From: JAAYED01 sp040772225
GTDB lineage: Bacteria; Chloroflexota; Anaerolineae; UBA1429
Assembly (NCBI GenBank): GCA_040772225.1
Contig: JAXGYO010000002.1
Span: forward strand, 1,736,001-1,800,000
Direction: 5' to 3'
Length of the DNA: 64,000 nucleotides
Part shown: positions 1 to 8,642 of the stretch, piece after piece
Position numbering within the stretch: position 1 is the stretch's first letter
Layout: each line of letters opens with the position of its first letter
Notes under the pieces: generated by a model
The model's database searches: none
Seen by the model: the letters and a program-made list of their open reading frames with translations, nothing else
What the model was told of the DNA's origin: nothing
Translations under genes and position numbers: made by a program

Positions 1-547
1 CCGGCGCCAGCAGGCTCATGTCCGGCGCATCTCGCGCCATTCTGACCAGCCGCTCGGGGTCCAGGTCGATGCTGGAGAGCGCTCCTCGCATGACGCCGGC
101 CTCGCGCAGTCTCAGGGTGAGCCGCCGCGTATCGATGCCGTCCAGCGCGGGGACACCGGCCTCGCGCAGCATGTCCGGCAGCGCCCGCTGTGCGCGCCAG
201 TTACTGGGTCGAAGTGTGATACGTCTGGCGAGAACGGCCCGTACGTGGGGTATACGCGCCTCACCATCCTCATCATTGACACCCACGTTTCCAATATGCG
301 GGCAGGTAAACACGACCATCTGCCCCCAGTAGGAGGGATCGGTAATGGTCTCCTGATAGCCGGTCATGCCCGTCACAAACACCACCTCGCCGACCCACTC
401 ACCCTGTGCGGCGAGCGAGCGCCCGGCGTAGATGCTGCCGTCCTCGAGCGCGAGCAACCCCGAGACAGCCTCGGACACGGGCTGTTCATCCGCGGAGGTC
501 ACGGGCTTGTTCGCACGATCAGCTGTACAGGCGGACTGGAATGTCAT
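1..547 (-). CDS. carA: Carbamoyl-phosphate synthase small subunit, N-terminal part (runs off the left edge)
   Basis: CarA hydrolyses glutamine and channels ammonia to CarB to make carbamoyl phosphate for pyrimidine and arginine synthesis. Only the first 182 codons are in the window, covering the N-terminal CarA domain. Visible family motifs are LALEDG near residue 32, GMTGYQE at 60-66, SNWR at 115-118 and GIDTR at 137-141. The class I amidotransferase domain with its catalytic Cys lies beyond the edge. The ATG at 547-545 has a GGAG about 13 nt upstream and gives an N-terminal extension of about 30 residues; GTG codons 16 and 24 are alternative starts. It starts 44 nt after the glutamate synthase operon on the same strand, so cotranscription is plausible and would link two glutamine-consuming enzymes. 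Confidence 0.93.
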   Translation of the reverse strand, partial: MTFQSACTADRANKPVTSADEQPVSEAVSGLLALEDGSIYAGRSLAAQGEWVGEVVFVTGMTGYQETITDPSYWGQMVVFTCPHIGNVGVNDEDGEARIPHVRAVLARRITLRPSNWRAQRALPDMLREAGVPALDGIDTRRLTLRLREAGVMRGALSSIDLDPERLVRMARDAPDMSLLAP

Positions 548-591
548 GCTTTTCGCATTTGCTCCATAGTCGGACAGGGTTTGAGTGTTGA

Positions 592-1389
592 TCAGTACGC
601 ATAGAGACGGCCATAGGGCCGCCGGGTGCGCGGATACAGCTTGAGAAACGAGCCGTCAAGCAGAGCATCGGGATCGCGACCGAAACAGGCCGCAAAGGCG
701 ACCACATACTGGCGGACTGTGACCCAGTCATCGGCGTCGAGTTCGGCGACACCCACTTCCTTACCGAGGAAGCGATCATCAAAGGGGCCGCGGAGATAGA
801 TCACGCCGCCGTGCATGCCAGTGCCGATATAGCGTGAGGGATGTATCTCGCCCGCTTCGAGATTCGCGCCCAGCACCAGGATAACGCCGCCGGCCATGTA
901 CTCGCCGAGGAAATGTTGTGCCGTCCCTCCGATGACAATCGCAGGGCGCTGTTCCCCATACTCTTTCATGTGGATGCCCACGCGATAGCCTGCGTTTCCA
1001 TTCACCAGAATGGTGCCTCCACGCATCGAGTGCCCAACGATGTCGCCAGCGGAGCCATGGATCGCCAGCAACCCGCTGTTCATCGTGTTGCCGCAACCGT
1101 CCTGCGCGTCGCCCAGCACTTCCACCAGCGGTCCATCCATAAAGGCACCGAGATCGTTGCCCGGAACGCCCTCAATCACCATACTCACAGGCGCCTTCAG
1201 GTTCGTCCCCAGATAGCGCTGGCCCGATACAGCGTGCAGGGATAGGCGCCGGGCGCCCCGGTCCACCAGGCTGGCCAGCTCTGCATTCAGGGCCCTGTAG
1301 GGCACCCCGCGCGCATCGATGTCGATCGTCTCTGTTGAACAAATTGAACGGGCCGATTCCAGCGAGACGAGCAGGCGCAGATCAGCCAT
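592..1389 (-). CDS. Glutamate synthase GXGXG (beta-helix) domain protein, split GltB C-terminal part
   Basis: A 265-residue stand-alone version of the C-terminal beta-helix of large glutamate synthase. The family signature is visible as repeated glycine turns from about residue 70 to 175, for example GSAGDIVGHSMRGG and GEYMAGGVILVLG. In GOGAT this domain is structural and connects the amidotransferase and synthase domains across the ammonia tunnel. It is the last gene of the glt-like run and overlaps the amidotransferase gene by 8 nt, so translational coupling is likely. In fused bacterial GltB this domain is covalently attached; here it is a separate subunit, as in archaea and some thermophilic bacteria. 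Its assignment to a complex with the four upstream products is inference from gene order. Confidence 0.9.
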   Translation of the reverse strand: MADLRLLVSLESARSICSTETIDIDARGVPYRALNAELASLVDRGARRLSLHAVSGQRYLGTNLKAPVSMVIEGVPGNDLGAFMDGPLVEVLGDAQDGCGNTMNSGLLAIHGSAGDIVGHSMRGGTILVNGNAGYRVGIHMKEYGEQRPAIVIGGTAQHFLGEYMAGGVILVLGANLEAGEIHPSRYIGTGMHGGVIYLRGPFDDRFLGKEVGVAELDADDWVTVRQYVVAFAACFGRDPDALLDGSFLKLYPRTRRPYGRLYAY

Positions 1390-2542
1390 AGCTGGGCTCC
1401 TTCACAGTACGTAGAGCTTTCCGGCTGGCGGTGCGCGGCGCTACCGGCATCTCGCCAAGCCTTCCCACCACGGCCTCGCCTCCGTAGGGTGTCCACACGG
1501 CGTCAACATCTTTCTCAACCAGGTGGATAGGGGCGATCTCTGATGACACATAAAGAATCGAGCCGGCGGTGGCCGCAACCAGGGGACGCAGCCGGATGCG
1601 ATCGCCGAGACCGATCATCTCGCCTGTCCTGCCGATGATGACGGTAAAAGGCCCATTCATGAGCAAGGGCGCATACGTCTGACGGATCGCCCGGTAGAGG
1701 TGTTGCTCTCTCTCTGGCAGCATCTCGATCTCGGACCAGAGAGGGCTGGCCATCACCAGCGACGCCTGTTGCGGCGTGAGGCCGTGGCGGCGCATCAGCA
1801 GGTCGCAGGCATAGGCCATGACCTCGGTATCGGTGCGCATGGTGCAGTGATAGCCCTTCATCTCGAGATACCGCCGGTTGGTGCCATAGGATGAGATCTC
1901 ACCGTTGTGCACAACCGACCAGTCCAGCAGGCCAAAGGGATGGGCGCCTCCCCACCAACCGGGCGTGTTGGTCGGGAAACGGTTGTGAGCGGTCCACATG
2001 TAACCGGCATAGTTCGCCACTCGGTAGAATTCTGCTATCTGCTGCGGGTGCCCCACACCCTTAAAGATGCCCAGGTTCTTACCACTGGAGTAGATATAGG
2101 CGCCCTGCATATGCGTATTGGCATACATCACATGGTGCACGACCCACTCGTCAGCGGTGAACGAGCCATCATCTGGCAGCCTGGGAGCGCAGAAAAAGCG
2201 CCAGACGATCGGGGCATCCTCGATACCGGCCACAGGCCAATGGGGCACCGGCTCCTGGTGAACGATGGAGAACTGCCGGGCCAGGTATTGCTCCATCTCC
2301 TGCCGGTCCAGATCAGACCGGCACATGACGTGGAGCGCGTACATCTCCGCCAGGTCCGGGTAACAGCCGTAGACAGCATAGCCGGCACCGAGGCCATTGC
2401 CGCGCTCCTGCATACTGTCCAGGGCCTGGACGGCTGCCTGGCCATCGTGCGTCCACCCAGAGGTATCTATGAACCCGAACAGGCCGCATGCGCTCGAGAC
2501 ACGATCGTCGTTGTAGCGATTCTCAATATGAGCCCAGGCCAT
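1382..2542 (-). CDS. Class II glutamine amidotransferase, glutamate-synthase type
   Basis: A 386-residue Ntn-hydrolase glutaminase domain that would release ammonia from glutamine for the synthase subunit. The nucleophile is Cys19 in SACGLFGF, so 18 residues must be removed to expose its amino group, as expected for this family. Supporting substrate motifs are HNRFPTNTPG and VVHNGEISS (about residues 180-215). MQERGNGLGAGYAVYG near residue 45 matches the subfamily found in split archaeal-type glutamate synthase clusters. It is followed by the GXGXG gene (8 nt overlap) and preceded 8 nt away by the flavin oxidoreductase. No in-frame start lies directly before the Cys, which supports a real propeptide. 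Confidence 0.9.
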   Translation of the reverse strand: MAWAHIENRYNDDRVSSACGLFGFIDTSGWTHDGQAAVQALDSMQERGNGLGAGYAVYGCYPDLAEMYALHVMCRSDLDRQEMEQYLARQFSIVHQEPVPHWPVAGIEDAPIVWRFFCAPRLPDDGSFTADEWVVHHVMYANTHMQGAYIYSSGKNLGIFKGVGHPQQIAEFYRVANYAGYMWTAHNRFPTNTPGWWGGAHPFGLLDWSVVHNGEISSYGTNRRYLEMKGYHCTMRTDTEVMAYACDLLMRRHGLTPQQASLVMASPLWSEIEMLPEREQHLYRAIRQTYAPLLMNGPFTVIIGRTGEMIGLGDRIRLRPLVAATAGSILYVSSEIAPIHLVEKDVDAVWTPYGGEAVVGRLGEMPVAPRTASRKALRTVKEPSYG

Positions 2543-2550
2543 ATATCCCC

Positions 2551-3831
2551 CTATACCTCAATCCCTGCGCCCTGGACCACATGCTTGCGGTACTGCTCGG
2601 GCAATGAGAGCAGACTTACATGTCCATCCAGCAGGCGCTGGCGATGCTGGCCGACGTCGATCTTGTTCCGGATCAGGCCGGTGTAGATTCCTGCGCGGTC
2701 GATCTCACCGACGAGGATTGCCCCGATCAGTCGTCCATCGCGCATCACGAGCCGCTTGTACGTGTTGCTGCGCTCGTCGATCTGGGCCAGCACGTCGTGT
2801 CCCTCCTCGGGAGCATTGCCGTTCCCGATGGACATAGCCGGCACTCCCATCACCTCAACAGTATTCATGGCCACGCCGCCCGGGTCAGGGCGAGACACAC
2901 CGACCATGTGCGCGCCAGCGATCGCCCCCTGGCGGTAGGCGTTGGGCCAGATCGCTACCGTACGGTTCATGTCCACAACCAGATCGTAGGCCTCGGCAAC
3001 ATCTCCAGCGGCATAGATGTCGGGATCAGAAGTGCGCATGTACGCATCGACGGAGACCCCCCGGTTGACCTGCAGGCCGGCTGCACTGGCGAGGCTCGCA
3101 TTGGGCCGCACTCCGATCCCAAAGACCACTGCCTCGCAGTCCACGATGGTGCCATCCTTGAGCAACGCAGCCGAGACGCGGCAGTCGCCATCGCCTCGAA
3201 TCTCCGTGACCGTATTCTCAGTTCGCACACTGACGCCTTGAGCCTCCAGCAGCCGCTTGATCATGGCGGAGGCCGTGCCATCCAGCGCCGCAGCCAGGAT
3301 AGTGGGCGCCAGCTCCACCATCGTCACCTGAACACCGCGCTTGATCAGGGCATCGGTGGCCTTGATGCCGATCATCCCACCGCCGACCACCACTGCACGG
3401 TGTTCGCCCTGGCCTTCCAGATAGCGGGCCAGGCGTGTCGCATCCCGTTGACGGGTGAAGGTGAACACGCCTTCCAGATCAAGGCCAGGGACAGGAGGCA
3501 CAATCGGCTGCCCACCGGTGCTGATCAGCAAGCGATCGTAGGCGATCACCTTGCCCGTGGCTGTCGTGACCTGATGCGTCGCCGGGTCGATAGCGACGAC
3601 GGGATCATCGGTGATCAGGGACACGTGATGTCGCGTGTAAAAGTCGGCGGGACGGTAGGCCAGTCGAGAGCGGTCGATCTCGCCCGCAAGGTAATGTGAC
3701 AGCATCGGCCGCGAGTAGATCATGGGACCCTCTTCCGAGATCACCATGATCTCTGCCCCCTGATCGTGCTCCCGGATCGACTCTATCGCGCCAACAGATG
3801 TGGCCGAGTTCCCAATGATGACGATTCTCAT
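2551..3831 (-). CDS. FAD/NAD(P)H-dependent oxidoreductase of the split glutamate synthase cluster
   Basis: A 426-residue pyridine-nucleotide-disulfide-family flavoprotein related to NirB-type and rubredoxin reductases. It has an N-terminal FAD site near residues 5-30 (IIGNSATSVGA), a second dinucleotide site near 147 (VVVGGGMIGIKA) for NAD(P)H, and the FAD-closing motif IYAAGDVAEA near 275. It probably feeds electrons from NAD(P)H through the neighbouring four-cluster ferredoxin to the FMN synthase subunit, replacing GltD. The ATG overlaps the ferredoxin stop (ATGA, 3828-3831). No redox-active CxxC of the thioredoxin-reductase type is seen. The electron donor cannot be decided from sequence alone. 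Confidence 0.85.
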   Translation of the reverse strand: MRIVIIGNSATSVGAIESIREHDQGAEIMVISEEGPMIYSRPMLSHYLAGEIDRSRLAYRPADFYTRHHVSLITDDPVVAIDPATHQVTTATGKVIAYDRLLISTGGQPIVPPVPGLDLEGVFTFTRQRDATRLARYLEGQGEHRAVVVGGGMIGIKATDALIKRGVQVTMVELAPTILAAALDGTASAMIKRLLEAQGVSVRTENTVTEIRGDGDCRVSAALLKDGTIVDCEAVVFGIGVRPNASLASAAGLQVNRGVSVDAYMRTSDPDIYAAGDVAEAYDLVVDMNRTVAIWPNAYRQGAIAGAHMVGVSRPDPGGVAMNTVEVMGVPAMSIGNGNAPEEGHDVLAQIDERSNTYKRLVMRDGRLIGAILVGEIDRAGIYTGLIRNKIDVGQHRQRLLDGHVSLLSLPEQYRKHVVQGAGIEV

Positions 3832-4292
3832 GCCGCACCCCCGTTGCGCTCAGGGACCTCTTCATAGGTGAGGGCCCCATTCGGGCAGTGGTCGACACAG
3901 GCGGGCACCTCCGCCCCATAGCAGAGATCGCACTTGCTCGCGATCCGGGTGCCAAGCGTGTTCTGTCGTATCGCCCCGGCCGGACACACCATGATGCACA
4001 TCCAGCAGCCCACGCACCTGCTCTCGTCGCAGACGACGGCGCCAGTACGCTCATCGCGATGCATGGCTCCAGAGATGCAGGCCTCCAGGCAGGCCGGCTC
4101 GTCACACTGGCGACACTGCAGAGCAAAGGACACCGGGCCGCTCTCCTCAACGATCAGACGGGGCATCAGCTCGGTCCGCTCGCGACGGTAAGCCTTGATG
4201 ATGTCGTGTGACTTGGAGTGTTGGACCAGGCAGTGTACCTCGCACAGGCGGCAGCCGATGCAGTGCTCTTCATGAATGACGATGCGCTTCAT
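3828..4292 (-). CDS. 4Fe-4S polyferredoxin (HycB/DmsB-like electron-transfer subunit)
   Basis: A 154-residue protein with four cysteine groups: CIGCRLCEVHC near residue 17, CDEPACLEAC near 63, CVGCWMCIMVCP near 92 and CDLCYGAEVPAC near 121. This is the arrangement of DMSO-reductase/hydrogenase iron-sulfur subunits that carry four clusters. Lying between the flavin oxidoreductase (4 nt overlap) and the FMN synthase gene (9 nt gap), it most likely wires electrons from NAD(P)H to the glutamate synthase core. The start ATG is 9 nt after the synthase stop, so the gene is translated within the same operon. Confidence 0.88.
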   Translation of the reverse strand: MKRIVIHEEHCIGCRLCEVHCLVQHSKSHDIIKAYRRERTELMPRLIVEESGPVSFALQCRQCDEPACLEACISGAMHRDERTGAVVCDESRCVGCWMCIMVCPAGAIRQNTLGTRIASKCDLCYGAEVPACVDHCPNGALTYEEVPERNGGAA

Positions 4293-4301
4293 GGCGACCC
4301 C

Positions 4302-5810
4302 CTATAGCCCTGCGGCTCGGATGCCGAGGGTGTCCAGCTCAACCTGGTTCAGCCCGACGCCGCGCAGATGATCGCGGTTGCCCCGCAGACTCTCGATCGC
4401 GTTGACGCCCATGCCTCCCATCATCTCCTTGATCTCCAGGCTCCAGGCACGCAACAGGTTGGTGAGCCGTTGCGCCCCGATATCCGGGTTCAGCCGCTTG
4501 GTAAGGTAAGGGTCCTGTGTGGCGATACCCCAGTTGCACTTGCCCGTGTAGCAGTTCTGGCACAGGTGGCAGCCCATCGAAACCAGGGCGGATGTCGCGA
4601 TATAGACCGCGTCGGCGCCGAGGGCAATCGCCTTGACCACATCCGCGCTGCTGCGGATGCTGCCGGCAGCGACGAGCGAGGCGCGATGACGGATGCCCTC
4701 ATCTCGCAACCGCTGGTCCACTGCTGCCAGAGCAAGCTCGATAGGGATGCCGACGTTGTTGCGCACCTGCGTCGGGGCGGCGCCTGTCCCGCCCCGCAGG
4801 CCATCGATGGCGACGATATCGGCGCCCGCTCGCACGATCCCGCTGGCGATGGGTGCGATGTTGTGAACCGCCGCTACCTTGACGCTGACCGGCTTTTCAT
4901 AGCCGGTGGCCTCTTTGAGTGCATAGATGAGCTGGCGCAGGTCCTCGATCGAGTAGATGTCATGATGGGGAGCCGGGGAGAGCGCATCGGTGCCCACCGG
5001 GATCATCCGCGTTGCGGAGATATCGGGGGTCACCTTCTCCCCAGGCAAGTGTCCACCAATACCGGGCTTGGCCCCCTGCCCGATCTTGATCTCGAGCGCG
5101 GCGACGGCATTGAGATAGTCGAGATGCACGCCGAACCTTCCGGAGGCGACCTGAGCGATGGTGTTGCCACCGTAACCATAGAGCGCCGGATGGAGCCCGC
5201 CTTCACCAGTGTTATAGAACGTTCCCGCCTCCTGTGACGCCCGGGCAAGGGACTCGCAGGCGTTAAAGCTGATCGAGCCATAGGACATGGCCGAGAACAT
5301 GATCGGGACCTCGAGCCGGAGCAGCGGCGCCAGTTGCGTCTCTGTGGGCTCTCCATCCGCACCCCACTCCAGACGCTCCGGTTTGGCCCCCAGGTAGGTG
5401 ACCAGCTCCATCGGCTCCCGCATGGGGTCGATCGATGGGTTGGTCACCTGGCTAGCGTTAAGCAGCATGTGGTCCCAGTACACGCGATAGGCTTGATCAC
5501 AGCCCATACCCGTGAGGAGCATGCCGCCACTCTCAGCCTGCCGGTAGATGTTTCGGAGGGCCTGGTTCGACCAGTTGGCATGGGGCCGGAACTCGAGGGG
5601 ATTCTGCCGCACCGTCAGGGCGTGAGTCGGGCAGAGCGTCACACACCTGTGGCAACCGACGCAATTCGCATCCTCGCTATAGACACAGTCGTCCTCGATG
5701 TCATAGACATGGACGTCGTTGGCACATTGCCGGACACACACCTGACAGGAGATGCACCGGCTTTGGTCGCGCTCGATGACAAAGGCGGGCGTCGTGTAGG
5801 AGAGCGCCAT
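4302..5810 (-). CDS. Glutamate synthase FMN domain protein with N-terminal ferredoxin domain (archaeal-type GltB)
   Basis: A 502-residue catalytic subunit. Residues 8-65 hold two 4Fe-4S motifs (CISCQVCVRQC, CVGCHRCVTLC). Residues 130-470 form the FMN-binding barrel, with GEGGLHP, IGQGAKPGIGGHLPG and DGLRGGTGAAPT loops. CHLCQNCYTGKC near 420 supplies the cysteines of the 3Fe-4S cluster. It converts 2-oxoglutarate plus ammonia to glutamate. It is the first gene of the operon; the ATG has a good GAGGT ribosome site and sits 17 nt after a terminator-like hairpin. Some homologues of this short type act without the amidotransferase, but here all partners are adjacent. Confidence 0.92.
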   Translation of the reverse strand: MALSYTTPAFVIERDQSRCISCQVCVRQCANDVHVYDIEDDCVYSEDANCVGCHRCVTLCPTHALTVRQNPLEFRPHANWSNQALRNIYRQAESGGMLLTGMGCDQAYRVYWDHMLLNASQVTNPSIDPMREPMELVTYLGAKPERLEWGADGEPTETQLAPLLRLEVPIMFSAMSYGSISFNACESLARASQEAGTFYNTGEGGLHPALYGYGGNTIAQVASGRFGVHLDYLNAVAALEIKIGQGAKPGIGGHLPGEKVTPDISATRMIPVGTDALSPAPHHDIYSIEDLRQLIYALKEATGYEKPVSVKVAAVHNIAPIASGIVRAGADIVAIDGLRGGTGAAPTQVRNNVGIPIELALAAVDQRLRDEGIRHRASLVAAGSIRSSADVVKAIALGADAVYIATSALVSMGCHLCQNCYTGKCNWGIATQDPYLTKRLNPDIGAQRLTNLLRAWSLEIKEMMGGMGVNAIESLRGNRDHLRGVGLNQVELDTLGIRAAGL

Positions 5811-5826
5811 GGCTTACCTCAACTGG

Positions 5827-5855
5827 AATAAAACCGCCGCCCCCTGAGGAGCGGC
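5827..5855 (-). terminator. Leader hairpin with U-tract, possible attenuator of the glutamate synthase operon
   Basis: On the minus strand GCCGCTCC pairs with GGGGCGGC (8 bp including one G-U, loop TCAG) and is followed by GGTTTTATT. The structure ends 17 nt before the start codon of the first operon gene, inside its leader, so it looks like a transcription attenuator or a riboswitch expression platform. The sensing part is not recognised. Confidence 0.55.
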
Positions 5856-5894
5856 TTCGCTGCACGCGGTGGGTCATCAACATCGACCCGATCA

Positions 5895-5924
5895 CCTGTA
5901 GGCTTATCTTACAGGGACCGGTCC
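5895..5924 (-). promoter_or_regulatory. Structured leader element upstream of the glutamate synthase operon
   Basis: CCTGTA and TACAGG (5895-5900, 5910-5915) form a 6-bp stem with a 9-nt loop. The next 10 bases (5915-5924, GGACCGGTCC) are a perfect palindrome sharing one base with the stem. Together with the attenuator-like hairpin 40 nt downstream this suggests a folded 5' leader. No known riboswitch class is recognised. Confidence 0.35.
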
Positions 5925-5943
5925 GGGGCCACATCGACCGAGT

Positions 5944-5975
5944 GGAGGATTTCGAGGATGCCGAACGGAGGATTT
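5944..5975. repeat. Short direct repeat upstream of the glutamate synthase operon
   Basis: GGAGGATTT occurs at 5944-5952 and again at 5967-5975, 23 bp apart (about two helical turns), with GAGGAT between them at 5954-5959. The spacing would suit binding of an activator on one helix face, but no promoter was identified with confidence. Confidence 0.3.
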
Positions 5976-5994
5976 AGAGCGCCATATACAGCGA

Positions 5995-6025
5995 GAGCGG
6001 CCCTACCCACCGGGGTGGACCGCTC
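5995..6025 (-). terminator. Probable terminator of the BMP-type ABC transporter operon
   Basis: GAGCGG (5995-6000) pairs with CCGCTC (6020-6025), with an inner CCAC/GTGG stem. It lies 22 nt after the stop of the ATPase gene on the minus strand. A strong U-tract is missing, so termination may be weak or factor-dependent. Confidence 0.4.
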
Positions 6026-6046
6026 CAACGGTGCAGATGAAAAGCA

Positions 6047-7576
6047 TCAGGTCGTGACCGTGTCGCGGACCCCTGCCATCAACAGACCGATCTGCTCACG
6101 CGTAGCTGTCGGACCGTCGACCGTGGCGATAATCTCACCCTCGTAGATCACGGCGATGCGGTCCGAAAGGGTCAAGATCTCGTCCAGTTCAGCCGAGACC
6201 AATAACACGGCAACGCCTCGATCGCGTTGCGCGACAATCTGCTGATGAATGAACTCAATCGAACCCACGTCTACGCCACGCGTGGGTTGGCTGGCTACCA
6301 GCAAGGATATCTCCCGTCCGAGCTCACGGGCAACCACCATCTTTTGCTGGTTTCCACCTGACAGCGAACCTGCAGCCGTATCAACATCGGGTGTGCGAAT
6401 GTCAAACTGCTCGACCAGCCTCTCGGCATGCGCATAGCAGGCGTCATCATCGCGAATGCCACGATTAGCAAAGGGTGCCTGGAAATAGGTATTGAGCACG
6501 AGATTGTCAGCCACCGAATACGAAGAGACCATCCCATAGCGGTGCCGGTCTTCAGGGATATAGGCCATGCCCAGATTGGTGCGGTTGCGAGGAGTCGAGC
6601 GCGTGATATCGATACCGTTGAAGATGACCGTCCCCGACAGCGCCCTTCGCAGGCCGGTAATCGACTCGACCAATTCAGTCTGGCCGTTCCCCTGCACGCC
6701 CGCTACGCCCAGTATTTCGCCGGCACGGACCTGCAGGCTGACATTACGCAGGGCCACTCCGCTGCGCTCGACCTGCGTTGAGAGCCCGCGCACATCCAAC
6801 ACCACCCGCTCCGGATGGGCGGGCCCTTTGGGCACCTGCAGGATCACCTCGCGCCCCACCATCATCTCGGCAAGCGACGCTTGCGTGGACTCTTCAGGCG
6901 TCGCCTCGCCGACCACGCGTCCGGCCCGCATCGCCACGATACGATGGGAGACATCGAGCACCTCGCGCAGCTTGTGCGTGATAAAGATGATGGAATGCCC
7001 TGCGGAAGCGAGATCGCGCATCACCCTGAACAGATCTCGGATCTCCTGAGGGGTGAGGACCGCCGTCGGCTCGTCGAGTATCAGGATGCGGGCATTACGA
7101 TAGAGCGCCTTGAGAATCTCGACGCGCTGCTGCACACCCACGGGAAGCTGCTCTATAACCGCATCGGGGTCGACGACCAGACCATACTGCTGGGACAACT
7201 CGATGACGCGCTTACGTCCAGCATCCAGATCCAGAAACGGAGTGTGTCCGTGGGTGATCTCCGCTCCGAGCAGGATATTCTCGGTCACCGTCATCGGCTG
7301 CACAAGCTGAAAGTGCTGGTGCACCATGCCGATTCCCAGTGCGATCGCATCACGGGGCGAAGCGACTCTTACAGGCTCACCATCGACAAAGAGCTCGCCC
7401 TCGTCCGGGTGATAGAGACCATAGACGATATTCATCAGCGTGCTTTTACCTGCGCCATTCTCACCCAGGAGCGCCAGGATCTCCCCTTTGTGCAGCGCCA
7501 GACTCACGCGATCGTTCGCCACGACGCCTGGAAAGATCTTGGTGATATTGCACGCCTCGAGGACAATGTCCGTCAT
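6047..7576 (-). CDS. ABC transporter ATPase of BMP/nucleoside type (NupO/YufO-like)
   Basis: A 509-residue protein with two ABC domains in tandem, as in sugar and purine-nucleoside importers. Domain 1 has a full Walker A (GENGAGKST near residue 38) and LILDEPTAVLTP. Domain 2 has a degenerate Walker A (GVQGNGQTE) but a full LSGGNQQK signature and SQPTRGVD in place of the usual Walker B. Such asymmetry is normal for the family. It is the last gene of the operon, 3 nt after the NupQ-like permease. In many BMP operons the ATPase follows the binding protein directly; here it comes after both permeases. The transported compound is inferred from family only: nucleosides are most likely, and other small hydrophilic compounds are possible. 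Confidence 0.9.
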   Translation of the reverse strand: MTDIVLEACNITKIFPGVVANDRVSLALHKGEILALLGENGAGKSTLMNIVYGLYHPDEGELFVDGEPVRVASPRDAIALGIGMVHQHFQLVQPMTVTENILLGAEITHGHTPFLDLDAGRKRVIELSQQYGLVVDPDAVIEQLPVGVQQRVEILKALYRNARILILDEPTAVLTPQEIRDLFRVMRDLASAGHSIIFITHKLREVLDVSHRIVAMRAGRVVGEATPEESTQASLAEMMVGREVILQVPKGPAHPERVVLDVRGLSTQVERSGVALRNVSLQVRAGEILGVAGVQGNGQTELVESITGLRRALSGTVIFNGIDITRSTPRNRTNLGMAYIPEDRHRYGMVSSYSVADNLVLNTYFQAPFANRGIRDDDACYAHAERLVEQFDIRTPDVDTAAGSLSGGNQQKMVVARELGREISLLVASQPTRGVDVGSIEFIHQQIVAQRDRGVAVLLVSAELDEILTLSDRIAVIYEGEIIATVDGPTATREQIGLLMAGVRDTVTT

Positions 7577-7579
7577 CTG

Positions 7580-8641
7580 TCACTCCGTCTCATAGACCTC
7601 GCCCTCGGCTGCCGGGGCCCGTGTCCGCCCAATAACGCCTACGAGGACGACGATTGTGGTAACATAGGGCAGCATGCTGATGAAAAAACGTGGGATTCTG
7701 GTCACGCCCGACAGGAGCAGCTGGTTCTGAAGCGCCTGCGCATAGCCGAAAAGCGTCGAGGCTCCCAGAGCGCCCAGCGGGTTCCAGTTTCCGAATATCA
7801 TCGCCGCCAGTGAAATAAAACCGCGTCCAGCGGTCATCCCCTCTTTGAACTGGCCCACGGCCTCCAGCACAAGAAAAGCACCGCCGAGCGCGGCAAGAGC
7901 CCCACCGAGGGTCGTGTTGATGTATCGCCACCGGTTCACGTTGATTCCCATGGTGTCCGCCGCGCGCGGATGCTCACCGATAGCCCGTGTGCGCAGTCCC
8001 CACCGGCTGCGAAAGAGCAGGAATTGCACAATAAAGACCATCGCGAGTGCTAGATAGGTCAGAAAGCCATTGGTGAACAGGATCTCGCCAAAAACGGGAA
8101 TCCGTGACAGTAGCGGGATACGGATATCGGCGAACTTACCCCTGCTAAGCCAGTCCGGGTTAAAGAGATAGGTGCTCAGTCCCGTCGCGAGCACGATCAG
8201 CGCCGTTCCGCTGATGATCTGGTTCATCCGAAAACGGATGCTGAGCAAGGCGTGCAGATACCCCATAGCCGCCCCCACCAAAATGGCGGACAGCGTGGCG
8301 AGAAAAAGGCTCACAGGAAGCGGCAGGCCGCCGGTAAAGGCCTTGACAACAAAAGCGCCAAAGGCGCCTGCCAGCATCATGCCCTCGATCCCGATGTTGA
8401 TGATGCCCGAGCGCTCGCACAGGATACCAGACAGGGCACCAAAAATGAGGGGAACCGCTGCGCGCAGTGTGTAGCGAAGGACCCCTTTTCCCACAAAGAT
8501 GCCCAACACACCGTTGCCAAGCGGCGTCGTCTCTGCAAGGATCGCCAGAATCGCAACGATGACTATCAGTGCCCAGCTGAACCACCGGCTGGTCGGCTTG
8601 ATGCGGGCGGCTCTGATTCCAGTGTTCTCTCGAACCGCCAT
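7580..8641 (-). CDS. ABC transporter permease, NupQ/YufQ-like
   Basis: A 353-residue multi-spanning membrane protein of the BPD_transp_2 family. The conserved CERSGIINIGIEGMML stretch near residue 75 marks the permease family of BMP-type importers and contacts the ATPase. Hydrophobic helices run along most of its length, and the C-terminus is charged and short. It forms the membrane channel with the other permease. It begins 1 nt after the upstream permease stop and ends 3 nt before the ATPase, so the three are translated as a block. Confidence 0.88.
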   Translation of the reverse strand: MAVRENTGIRAARIKPTSRWFSWALIVIVAILAILAETTPLGNGVLGIFVGKGVLRYTLRAAVPLIFGALSGILCERSGIINIGIEGMMLAGAFGAFVVKAFTGGLPLPVSLFLATLSAILVGAAMGYLHALLSIRFRMNQIISGTALIVLATGLSTYLFNPDWLSRGKFADIRIPLLSRIPVFGEILFTNGFLTYLALAMVFIVQFLLFRSRWGLRTRAIGEHPRAADTMGINVNRWRYINTTLGGALAALGGAFLVLEAVGQFKEGMTAGRGFISLAAMIFGNWNPLGALGASTLFGYAQALQNQLLLSGVTRIPRFFISMLPYVTTIVVLVGVIGRTRAPAAEGEVYETE

Positions 8642-8642
8642 T

